DNA of 64,000 bases from positions 62,001-126,000 of the forward strand of contig NZ_BSDI01000040.1 of the NCBI RefSeq assembly GCF_027923225.1, in the 5' to 3' direction. Every line of letters begins with the position of its first letter. Within the stretch, counting starts at the first letter, position 1. Of the stretch, positions 1 through 6,855 are shown in pieces. Position numbers and translations under genes: made by a program. The notes under the pieces were generated by a model that worked only from the letters and a program-made list of their open reading frames with translations, ran no database searches and had not been told where the DNA came from. Origin of the DNA: Phytohabitans aurantiacus (GTDB taxonomy: Bacteria > Actinomycetota > Actinomycetes > Mycobacteriales > Micromonosporaceae).

Positions 1-1
1 C

Positions 2-346
2 GACACCGCGATGACGGAGAAGGCGTCCAACATCTACGTGCTGCCGGCCGACTTCCGGTGGAGCGACGTCGGCAACTGGAACGAGCTGTACGCGGTGCTC
101 GCCGACGGTTGGGCCGAGCCCGACGGCACCGTGGTGGTCAGCCCGCGCCCCGAGCTGATCATCGGCATCGACGCGTCCGACAACCTCGTGCTGCAGGCCA
201 CGCCGCGGCCCATCGCGCTGGTCGGCGTCCGTGACAGCGTGGTCGTCGACCTCGACGACGGGTTGCTGGTCGCCGGCCGGGCCCAGATCCAGGACATCCG
301 CCAGGTCGTCGAGCGCCTCGCCGAGGTAGCCCCCGCATACTGCTGA
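2..346 (+). CDS. manC: Mannose-1-phosphate guanylyltransferase, C-terminal part (cut by window edge)
   Basis: The open frame runs in from the left edge with no start, so only about 114 C-terminal residues are visible. The segment FRWSDVGNW is the conserved FxWxDVGxW motif of GDP-mannose pyrophosphorylases, preceded by an EKAS stretch like the family's 'mEka' motif. The tail reads as the small C-terminal beta fold of this family. The enzyme makes GDP-mannose from mannose-1-phosphate and GTP for glycoconjugate synthesis in the cytoplasm. The gene ends just before a strong hairpin at 354-413 that may terminate it. The assignment rests mainly on one motif; another nucleotidyltransferase of the same superfamily is possible. 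Confidence 0.8.
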   Translation, partial: DTAMTEKASNIYVLPADFRWSDVGNWNELYAVLADGWAEPDGTVVVSPRPELIIGIDASDNLVLQATPRPIALVGVRDSVVVDLDDGLLVAGRAQIQDIRQVVERLAEVAPAYC

Positions 347-353
347 CCCCCTC

Positions 354-413
354 TTCGTGATCAGGGCGTCCCTCAAGCTGCCCTAACGCCTTCAGGGACG
401 CCCTGATCACGAA
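354..413. repeat. Family A palindromic repeat, copy 1 (terminator-like hairpin)
   Basis: A near-perfect inverted repeat. The left arm begins TTCGTGATCAGGGCGTCCCT and the right arm is its reverse complement ending CACGAA; the arms are separated by about 20 bases containing CCCTAACG. It lies 7 bases after the manC stop and 22 bases before the dgt start, so it could end manC transcription. Further full copies are at 37758-37813, 60301-60356 and 61405-61460, and single arms are at 6842, 25413 and 43637. Confidence 0.9.
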
Positions 414-435
414 GGGGCAGGGCTAGGCTCCTGGA

Positions 436-1644
436 GTGAGTCGGGATTCCGAGCGCCTCGTCTTCGAGCCGCCCAAGGACACCGGGTACGGGCGCAGCCC
501 GTACGAGCGAGACCGTGCCCGGGTGCTGCACTCGGCGGCGTTCCGGCGGCTCGCCGCGAAGACCCAGGTCCACACGGCCGGGTCGGACGACTTCCTCCGC
601 ACGCGGCTCACCCACTCGCTCGAAGTGGCGCAGATCGCCCGCGAGATGGGGGCGCGGCTCGGCTGCGACCCCGACGTGGTGGACACGGCGGCGCTGGCGC
701 ACGACCTGGGCCACCCGCCGTTCGGGCACAACGGCGAAGACGCCCTGGACAAGGCAGCGCGGGACTGTGGCGGGTTCGAGGGCAACGCGCAGACCCTTCG
801 GGTACTGGCTCGGCTGGAAGCCAAGGTGGAGGGTGCCGGCCTCAACCTGACGCGAGCCTCCCTGGACGCCACCTGCAAGTACCCGTGGCGGCGCCGGCCC
901 GGCCAGCGCAAGTTCGGCGTCTACGCCGACGACGCCGCGGTGTTCGACTGGGTGCGCGCCGGCGCGCCGGGCGAGACCCGGTGCCTGGAAGCCCAGGTCA
1001 TGGACTGGGCCGACGACGTGGCGTACTCGGTCCACGATGTCGAAGACGGCGTCCACGGCGGCTACATCGCGTTTCGCGGGCTGCTGGACGACCGCGACGA
1101 GCGGGCCGGCCTGTGCGCCGACGTGGCCGAGGCGTACTCCGCCGAGTCCGCCGCCGACCTCGAAGAGGCGCTCGTCGACCTGCTCGCCGATCCGGTGCTC
1201 GCGCCCCTGTCGCGGTACGACGGCAGCCACGGCGCGCTGGCCGCTCTCAAGGGCGTCACGAGTGTCCTCATCGGCCGGTTCGTGGCGGGAGCCGTCGAGG
1301 CGACCCAGGAACGTTTCGGCGACGGTCCACTACGGCGGTACGCGGCCGATCTCGTCGTGCCGCGGGCCGTACGGGCACAGTCCGCGCTGCTCAAGGGCAT
1401 GGCGCTGCGATACGTCATGCGCCGGCCGAACGCCGAGCATCGATACGTCGAGCAGCGCGAGATCCTCACGGAGCTGGTCCGGGCGCTTACGATCAGGGCG
1501 CCGGACGGACTCGATCCGGTATTCGAGCCGCTGTGGAAGGCCGCTCCCGACGACGCCGCGCGGCTTCGCGTGGTTGTCGACCAGGTGGCCTCCCTGACCG
1601 ACCCGGCGGCCGTAGCCTGGCATCAGCGGTTGACGGGAGGCTGA
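436..1644 (+). CDS. dgt: Deoxyguanosinetriphosphate triphosphohydrolase-like protein
   Basis: A 402-residue cytoplasmic HD-domain enzyme that splits dNTPs, classically dGTP, into deoxynucleoside and triphosphate. H60, H89-D90 (within LAHDLGHPPFGHNGE) and the later segment DWADDVAYSVHDVEDG give the metal-binding signature of actinobacterial dGTPases. The N-terminal RSPYERDRARVLHSAAFRRL segment is also typical. The start is a GTG directly followed by the conserved N-terminus. The next gene begins one base after the stop, so the two are probably co-transcribed. Confidence 0.93.
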   Translation: MSRDSERLVFEPPKDTGYGRSPYERDRARVLHSAAFRRLAAKTQVHTAGSDDFLRTRLTHSLEVAQIAREMGARLGCDPDVVDTAALAHDLGHPPFGHNGEDALDKAARDCGGFEGNAQTLRVLARLEAKVEGAGLNLTRASLDATCKYPWRRRPGQRKFGVYADDAAVFDWVRAGAPGETRCLEAQVMDWADDVAYSVHDVEDGVHGGYIAFRGLLDDRDERAGLCADVAEAYSAESAADLEEALVDLLADPVLAPLSRYDGSHGALAALKGVTSVLIGRFVAGAVEATQERFGDGPLRRYAADLVVPRAVRAQSALLKGMALRYVMRRPNAEHRYVEQREILTELVRALTIRAPDGLDPVFEPLWKAAPDDAARLRVVVDQVASLTDPAAVAWHQRLTGG

Positions 1645-1645
1645 C

Positions 1646-2878
1646 ATGCCCACGTTCGTGATCATCGGTGCGTCCCTCGCGGGCGCGAAGGCGGCGGAGA
1701 CGCTACGCGCCGAGGGCTTCGACGGGCGGATCGTGCTCGTCGGCGAGGAGACCGAGCGGCCGTACGAGCGGCCGCCACTGTCCAAGGGGTACATGCTCGG
1801 CAAGGAGCCGCGCGACAAGGCGTTCGTGCACGACGAGTCCTGGTACGCGGAGCACGACGTCGAGCTGATGCTGGGCCGCCGGGCCACCAACCTCGACGTC
1901 GCCGCTCGCACCGTCACGCTCGACGGCGTGGTCGAGCTGGCGTACGACAAGCTGCTGCTCGCCACGGGCTCCCGGGTCCGCACGCTGTCCGTGGCGGGCG
2001 CCGAGCTGAGCGGCGTCCGCTATCTGCGCACCGTCGACGAAGCCGAGACGCTGCTCGAACGGCTCCGCGCCGGTAACCAGGTGCTCGTCGTCGGCGCCGG
2101 CTGGATCGGGCTGGAGGTAGCCGCCGCCGCCCGCGAGCACGGCTGCCCGGTCACCGTGGTCGAGCTGGACTCGCTGCCGCTGCGCCGCGTGATCGGCGAC
2201 GAGGTGGCGGCCGTCTTCCGCGACCTGCACGTGGCACACGGGGTCGAGTTCCGGTTCGGCGTCGGGATCCGGGAGTTCGGTGGGCTCGGTGGCCGGGTCA
2301 CCCACGCGGTGCTCGAAGACGGCACCGAGGTGCCCACCGACCTGGTCGTGGCGGGCGTCGGCATCCGGCCCGCCACCGAGTTGGCCGAGGCCGCCGGGCT
2401 GGCCGTCGACAACGGCGTGGTCACCGACGCCGCGCTGCGTACTGCCAACCCCGACGTGTACGCGTGCGGCGACGTCGCCTCCTTCGAGCACCCGCTGATC
2501 GGCGAGCGGATCAGGGTCGAGCACTGGTCGAACGCGCTCAACGGTGGCCCGGCCGCCGCCCGCTCGATGCTCGGCCAGGCGGTCAGTTACGACCGCGTGC
2601 CGTACTTCTTCACCGACCAGTACGACCTGGGCATGGAGTACGCGGGCTGGGCACCCCAGGGCTCGTACGACTCCGTCATATTCCGGGGCGACGTGGCGGG
2701 GCGCGAGTTCGTGGCGTTCTGGGTCAAGGGCGGCCGCGTCCTCGCCGGCATGAACGTCAATGTCTGGGACGTCCAGGACGACATCCAGGCCCTGGTGCGC
2801 GCCGGCTTCGCCGGCCAGCCAATAGACGAGACCCGTCTGTCCGACCCCTCCATCCCCCTATCGTCCCTCCTCCCGTAG
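1646..2878 (+). CDS. FAD-dependent NAD(P)H oxidoreductase, ferredoxin/rubredoxin reductase type
   Basis: A 410-residue soluble flavoprotein. The N-terminal VIIGASLAGAKAAETLR is an FAD-binding Rossmann motif, VLVVGAGWIGLEVAAAA near residue 150 is the NAD(P)-binding motif, and YACGDVASF near residue 272 is the second FAD contact. ERPYERPPLSKGYM near residue 40 is characteristic of ferredoxin reductases that feed cytochrome P450s or dioxygenases. A reductase C-terminal domain follows. No P450, ferredoxin or oxygenase gene is adjacent, so the electron acceptor cannot be read from context. The ATG lies one base after the dgt stop. Confidence 0.9.
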   Translation: MPTFVIIGASLAGAKAAETLRAEGFDGRIVLVGEETERPYERPPLSKGYMLGKEPRDKAFVHDESWYAEHDVELMLGRRATNLDVAARTVTLDGVVELAYDKLLLATGSRVRTLSVAGAELSGVRYLRTVDEAETLLERLRAGNQVLVVGAGWIGLEVAAAAREHGCPVTVVELDSLPLRRVIGDEVAAVFRDLHVAHGVEFRFGVGIREFGGLGGRVTHAVLEDGTEVPTDLVVAGVGIRPATELAEAAGLAVDNGVVTDAALRTANPDVYACGDVASFEHPLIGERIRVEHWSNALNGGPAAARSMLGQAVSYDRVPYFFTDQYDLGMEYAGWAPQGSYDSVIFRGDVAGREFVAFWVKGGRVLAGMNVNVWDVQDDIQALVRAGFAGQPIDETRLSDPSIPLSSLLP

Positions 2879-2923
2879 CCCCACCCGCCGTCCCCACCCG
2901 CTCTCCCGCCGTCTCTCTTCCGT

Positions 2924-3003
2924 CGATCAAGGGCGAATGCACGTGGTTGGATCGCTTTTCCGCGTGCTTTTGCCCTCGATCGATGCAGTTGCCCTTGATC
3001 GGT
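2924..3003 (+). repeat. Family B three-armed palindromic repeat, copy 1
   Basis: Left arm CGATCAAGGGCGAATGCACG, loop TTGGATCGCTTTT, right arm CCGCGTGCTTTTGCCCTCGA, then a short spacer and a third arm GCCCTTGATCGG repeating the right-arm end. The same order occurs at 3933-4012 and 27941-28020, and inverted at 28387-28468. This copy fills most of the gap between the flavoprotein gene and the DivIVA-like gene. Confidence 0.88.
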
Positions 3004-3139
3004 GGTCCGGGCCGGCGGCGGTGACGCCGCGAAGTGGCACGGCTACATCGCGCAGTTCCCCCTCCCGTGGCTGGCGAGAGCTTGATACTCTGCCGCCGAC
3101 TCACGGCTACGGCTGCAGCGACACAGGGGAGGTCATCTC

Positions 3140-3850
3140 GTGTCTGACAGTGGCATGAAGGGTCGTGTCAAGGGACTACTCGGAGGGCCATCTGGAATGA
3201 GCGAGACTCTGGAGCAGGTGGCCGTCGCCGCAGCCGACCCCGTCGCGCAGCAGCACCAGGCCCTGCAGGTCCTCACGCTGGCGCAACGCACCGCCGAGGA
3301 GCACGTCGCCAGCGCCCGGCGCGAGGTCGAGCGGATCCGCGCGGACGCGCAGGCCAGCGCGGAGCAGATCATCCGCGAGGCGCAGGCTAACGCCCAGGGC
3401 CTCCAGCAGGAGGCCGAAAAGGCGTTGTCGGCCGCGCACGCCTCGGCCGCTCAGATCGCCCGCGAAGCCCAGTCGCGCTCCGACAAGGCGCACCGCGAGG
3501 CGGAGACGATCCTTTCCGAGGCGCGCACCAAGGCCGACGACATGGCCAAGCACGCACAGGTGTCCGCCGAGGAGCTCAGGCACCAGGCCGAGCAGAAGTA
3601 CCAGGACGTCGTCGGCAGCCTGGCCGCCAAGCGGGAGGCGCTGCAGCGGCAGATCGAGGCACTGGAGAGCTTCGACCGGGAGTACCGGACTCGCCTCACC
3701 TCGTTCATGCAGAACCAGCTCCGCGCGCTCTGGGTCGACGAGCCCCAGGTCAACGCCGAGGCCATCGAGGAGCCGGCGCCCGCCGAGCCCGAGGCCGACC
3801 CGACCCCGACCAGCCCCGTCCCGTCCCAACGCGCCACCACCGCCGCCTAA
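3140..3850 (+). CDS. DivIVA/Wag31-like coiled-coil protein
   Basis: A 236-residue protein that is almost entirely charged, Ala/Glu/Arg-rich coiled coil (about residues 40-175), without signal peptide or membrane segment. ESFDREYRTRLTSFMQNQL at about residues 175-193 resembles the end of the coiled coil in Wag31/DivIVA-type polar-growth proteins. A Pro/Glu-rich acidic tail follows. The N-terminus lacks the usual DivIVA lipid-binding segment, so this is a relative, perhaps a cytoskeletal or polarity partner, rather than DivIVA itself. The GTG start has a good ribosome site (GGGGAGGT). Family B repeats lie on both sides of the gene in the same orientation. Confidence 0.7.
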   Translation: MSDSGMKGRVKGLLGGPSGMSETLEQVAVAAADPVAQQHQALQVLTLAQRTAEEHVASARREVERIRADAQASAEQIIREAQANAQGLQQEAEKALSAAHASAAQIAREAQSRSDKAHREAETILSEARTKADDMAKHAQVSAEELRHQAEQKYQDVVGSLAAKREALQRQIEALESFDREYRTRLTSFMQNQLRALWVDEPQVNAEAIEEPAPAEPEADPTPTSPVPSQRATTAA

Positions 3851-3932
3851 CAGCGCGCCCTCCGCGCCACGGCCGCGCCGCGCTACGGCCGCGCCGCGTC
3901 TACGCGGCGTCCGCGCCGCGGTCTCTCCGCGC

Positions 3933-4012
3933 CGATCAAGGGCGAATGCACGCGGTTGGATCTCTTTTCCGCGTGTATTTGCCCTTGATCGATGGACTTC
4001 TCCTTGAGCGGC
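3933..4012 (+). repeat. Family B three-armed palindromic repeat, copy 2
   Basis: Arms CGATCAAGGGCGAATGCACG and CGTGTATTTGCCCTTGATCG around the loop TTGGATCTCTTTT, with a degenerate third arm CTCCTTGAGCGG. It has the same orientation as copy 1 at 2924 and lies 80 bases after the DivIVA-like gene, close to the vapC remnant. Confidence 0.88.
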
Positions 4013-4041
4013 GTCGTCGAGCCAGGCGTTGCGGCGATCTG

Positions 4042-4281
4042 TCAGGCTCCGGCGCGCGACCCAGCGTTACACCCACGGCCATCGAGATCTTGAGCGACGT
4101 CGAGACCGGGGGCCGCGGTCGTCAATCCAACCGACCGTGCCACATCCAGCATTCGCTTGTCGTATGTGACCAGCGAGTTCAACGCGGATCCAATGATCTG
4201 CGCGCTCGCGACGTGGATCGCGCCGAGGGCACGTGCGCCAGCGGGACGCCGGGCGGCGGCGTCGCGTACCTCGTCCGTCAC
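4042..4281 (-). pseudogene. VapC-type PIN-domain toxin remnant (C-terminal half only)
   Basis: About 79 residues on the minus strand end in GAIHVASAQIIGSALNSLVT followed by YDKRMLDVARSVGLTTAAPG. This closely follows the C-terminal half of VapC PIN-domain RNases (AIHLAtA ... fvTyDrrla.aA...Gl.v..PG). The N-terminal half with the first catalytic Asp is missing: 13 bases upstream the sequence is already the end of the RidA gene. No VapB antitoxin is present. It is read as a decayed toxin gene truncated by rearrangement. The GTG at 4281 is only the first possible start of the fragment. Confidence 0.7.
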
Positions 4282-4294
4282 GACGTTGGTGTAC

Positions 4295-4687
4295 CTACAT
4301 CGTCGCGGACCGGCGGGCGTCCACTTCGATTTCGATCTTCATGCGCGGGTCGGACAGGCCGCACATCAGCATGGTCGCCGCCGGGCGGACCTCGGCGAAG
4401 TACCGGCGCAGCGTCGGCCAGCAGGGCTCGAAGTCGTCGCGGTCAGGCAGGATGTACCGCACGCGCACCACGTCGGCGAACGTGCAGCCGGCCTCGGCCA
4501 GGGCCGCGCCCACGTTGCGAAGGCACTGTTCGGCCTGCTCGACGACATCGTCCGAGATCGTCATCGTGGCGTAGTCAAAGCCGGTAGTGCCGGACACGTG
4601 TACCCGATCACCGTCGACCACGGCCCGCGCGTACCCGATCTGCTCCTCGAAGGTCGAACCGCTCAAGATCGCCCGCCGTTCGCTCAT
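4295..4687 (-). CDS. RidA/RutC-family protein
   Basis: A 130-residue Rid-family protein. Members are small trimeric enzymes that hydrolyse reactive enamine/imine intermediates or related compounds. The pattern VSGTTGFD...A.QCLRNVGAALAEAG...D.VRVRYILPD...RPAATM is typical of the family. In this protein the usual C-terminal glycine-arginine site is replaced by KIEIEVDARR, close to the family consensus. The start is ATG 4687 (SERRAILSG...); a longer open frame upstream would collide with the divergent hydrolase gene and has no family similarity. Confidence 0.85.
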   Translation of the reverse strand: MSERRAILSGSTFEEQIGYARAVVDGDRVHVSGTTGFDYATMTISDDVVEQAEQCLRNVGAALAEAGCTFADVVRVRYILPDRDDFEPCWPTLRRYFAEVRPAATMLMCGLSDPRMKIEIEVDARRSATM

Positions 4688-4739
4688 GCGACGCACCCTA
4701 GCCGTTTCTCTACCGGTCGCAACGGCGTTGATCACACTT

Positions 4740-5630
4740 GTGGAACGCGTGACGCCTCTGGCTTTCGGCGGGTTCAAGTACGAGTACCGGGTCGTGACCC
4801 GCCCCGAACCGGCGATGGCGCCGATCCTGCTGCTCGGCGGCGCGTTTCAGGACAAGCAGTCCTGGCTGCGGCACGAGGCCCTGATCGGGCCGCTCGCGTC
4901 CGTGGTGACCGTCGACCTGCCGGGCGCGGGGGCCGCGGACTACCTGCCCGCCGGGTACGGGCTGGAGTTTCTCGCGGACGCGCTACACCACATGATCGTC
5001 GAGGAGGGGCTGCCGCCGCTGAACGTGATGGGCGGCTCGTACGGTGGCGCGGTCGCGTACCGGCTGGCGCAGCGCCATCCCGCCGACGTGCGCCGGTTAC
5101 TGCTGTGCGGTACCGCGTTGGACGTGCCCGACGCGACCCGGGCCCGCGCCGCGGACACCGTGGCGCTGCTGCGCCGCGGAGCCATGGACGACTTCGTGCG
5201 TGCCACGCTCGCGCTCTTCCTGTGCCAGGACTCCGACCGTGAGATCCGCCGGCAGGCGGCGGTGGCTCGGCTGCTGGAGCGGCAACTCCGCGCACTGACC
5301 CCCGAAGACATCCGGAAGTACGTCGCCAACACCGAACGGGTGCTCGCCGCCCCGCTGCCCGCCGGTGCGCCGCCGGCGGTGCCGACGCTGCTGGTCACCG
5401 GTGAGCACGACTCGTTGACGACCGCGTCGATGTGCCGGGCGACGGCGGCGCGCTGTCCCGACGCGCGGTTCCTGACCGTGCGGCAGGCGGATCACCTGAT
5501 GCCGCTGCAGCGGCTGGACGAGTTCGTCGACCTGATGCTCCGCTTCTTCGGCGACCGCACCCTCCACGACCTGCCGTACCGGACTCCTCCCGCCGGCCAC
5601 GACCAGCCGGCGCGGACGGCGGCGGCGTAG
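4740..5630 (+). CDS. Alpha/beta-fold hydrolase
   Basis: A roughly 296-residue serine hydrolase of the alpha/beta superfamily. The nucleophile elbow is GGSYGGAVA, the acid is in VTGEHDSLT and the catalytic histidine in QADHLMPLQ. The oxyanion strand LLLGGAFQDKQSW follows the N-terminus. The start is uncertain: GTG 4740 and GTG 4749 are both in frame just before FGGFKYEYRV, and any earlier start overlaps the divergent RidA gene. The substrate is unknown; the fold covers esterases, haloperoxidase-like enzymes and biosynthetic cyclases. A TTA leucine codon is present at 5097-5099. Confidence 0.8.
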   Translation: MERVTPLAFGGFKYEYRVVTRPEPAMAPILLLGGAFQDKQSWLRHEALIGPLASVVTVDLPGAGAADYLPAGYGLEFLADALHHMIVEEGLPPLNVMGGSYGGAVAYRLAQRHPADVRRLLLCGTALDVPDATRARAADTVALLRRGAMDDFVRATLALFLCQDSDREIRRQAAVARLLERQLRALTPEDIRKYVANTERVLAAPLPAGAPPAVPTLLVTGEHDSLTTASMCRATAARCPDARFLTVRQADHLMPLQRLDEFVDLMLRFFGDRTLHDLPYRTPPAGHDQPARTAAA

Positions 5631-5676
5631 GAAAACCGGAGCGGCGTCGCGAGGGAGCACGCTAGCGTCGTGGCTT

Positions 5677-6846
5677 GTGTCGCGTACCGTTTCGCTGACC
5701 CTCGTCGATGGCGAGGGATCGCCGGCAGGCTCGCTGCCGCCCTTCGAGGTTGATCTCCCGTACTGGCAGGAAGTCGCCTGCGTGGTCCGCGGCGCCCGCG
5801 AGCGGTACGGCGTCGACGTGACCATCCTGCGCCTGCTCGCCGCCGAGCGGCCGGTGCCGCATGGCGGGCCCGTCACGTACCTCGCGCAGGTGGGCGAGGC
5901 GCTTGACGGGTACCGGCCGGACCCGGTCGCGCATCCGCACCGTGCTCCCTACGCGTGGCCGGGCGGTCCGGCGGCGAGCCTGCGATGGGCCGCTCGCGTG
6001 CTGACCGATCTGGGCTACGGCGCGGTGTCCGATGTGGAGCAGCACCGCACGTGGAACCTGTCTGCGATCTGGCGGCTGGGCACGCCCCGCGGCCCGGTGT
6101 GGCTCAAGCAGGTGCCCCGGTTCTTCGCGCACGAGGCAGCGGTTCTCGCGTGGATCGCCGACCGGGCGGGGGAGCGGCTCGTGCCCCCGCTGCTCGCGGC
6201 CGGTGACGACGGGCGGGCGCTGCTCGCTCACGTCGAAGGCGATGACCTGTACGGCGCGGGCATCGCCACCCGTGACGCCATCGCCGCCGACATGCACCGC
6301 ATCCAACTGGCCACACTCGACAACGAGGCCGAGTTGCTGGCCACGGGTGTGCCGGACCTGCGCGCGGCACCGCTCTGCGACTGGGTAGCCGGCGTCGTGA
6401 CACGTCATGGCGGCGGTGATACCGGCCTGCGGGCGCTCGTCGACGACCTACCCGCCCGCCTCTCCACAGTGGAGTCCTGTGGCCTGCCCGACACGCTCGT
6501 GCACGGCGACCTGCACCCCGGAAACGCGCGCGGCACCAGCGAACGGCGCACGCTCATCGATTGGGGCGACTCGTTCATCGGGCATCCGGCGTTCGACATA
6601 CTGCGGCTGACCGAGGGCGTCGCGTCGGCCGATGCCACGCATCTCATCGGGGCCTGGGCGGCGCGCTGGCGTGAGGCGGTGCCCGGCTGCGATCCCGAGA
6701 GGGCCGTCGAGTTGCTCCGGCCGGTCGCCGCGCTGCGCATGGCCGCCGTCTACGCGAACTTCATCGACAACATCGAGCCGTCGGAGCACCCGTATCACGC
6801 CGCCGACATCCCCGCCTGCCTGAGCGCCGCCGTCTCCCCTCCGTGA
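5677..6846 (+). CDS. Aminoglycoside-phosphotransferase (APH)-family kinase
   Basis: A 389-residue protein. The C-terminal two thirds carry the APH kinase core: LVHGDLHPGN is the catalytic loop (Asp as base, Asn as metal ligand) and TLIDWGDSFIGHPAFDI is the second metal site. WLKQVPRFFAHEAAVLAW supplies the ATP-binding lysine region. The first 100 or so residues form an extra N-terminal part of unknown function. Such kinases phosphorylate small hydroxylated compounds; no substrate or resistance role can be assigned. The GTG start lacks a strong ribosome site. The TGA stop is built into a family A repeat arm. Confidence 0.8.
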   Translation: MSRTVSLTLVDGEGSPAGSLPPFEVDLPYWQEVACVVRGARERYGVDVTILRLLAAERPVPHGGPVTYLAQVGEALDGYRPDPVAHPHRAPYAWPGGPAASLRWAARVLTDLGYGAVSDVEQHRTWNLSAIWRLGTPRGPVWLKQVPRFFAHEAAVLAWIADRAGERLVPPLLAAGDDGRALLAHVEGDDLYGAGIATRDAIAADMHRIQLATLDNEAELLATGVPDLRAAPLCDWVAGVVTRHGGGDTGLRALVDDLPARLSTVESCGLPDTLVHGDLHPGNARGTSERRTLIDWGDSFIGHPAFDILRLTEGVASADATHLIGAWAARWREAVPGCDPERAVELLRPVAALRMAAVYANFIDNIEPSEHPYHAADIPACLSAAVSPP

Positions 6847-6855
6847 TCAGGGCGT
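6842..6855. repeat. Family A repeat arm at a convergent gene junction
   Basis: CGTGATCAGGGCGT is identical to the core of the family A repeat arm but has no second arm. Its TGATCA centre supplies the stop codons of both neighbours: TGA (6844-6846) for the kinase and the complement of TCA (6847-6849) for the MFS gene, so the two convergent genes abut with no spacer. Confidence 0.8.

Noticed and set aside
354..413. Family A repeats as integrase attachment sites or IS ends
   Set aside because: No integrase, transposase or target-site duplication is visible, and copies occur at many unrelated junctions.
4688..4777. Longer N-terminus for the RidA protein (start at 4777)
   Set aside because: The extra 30 residues lack family similarity and would overlap the divergent hydrolase start.
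5677..5960. NUDIX-like reading of the N-terminus of the APH-family kinase
   Set aside because: The segment VVRGARERYGVDV is only superficially like a Nudix box; the glutamates needed for metal binding are missing.
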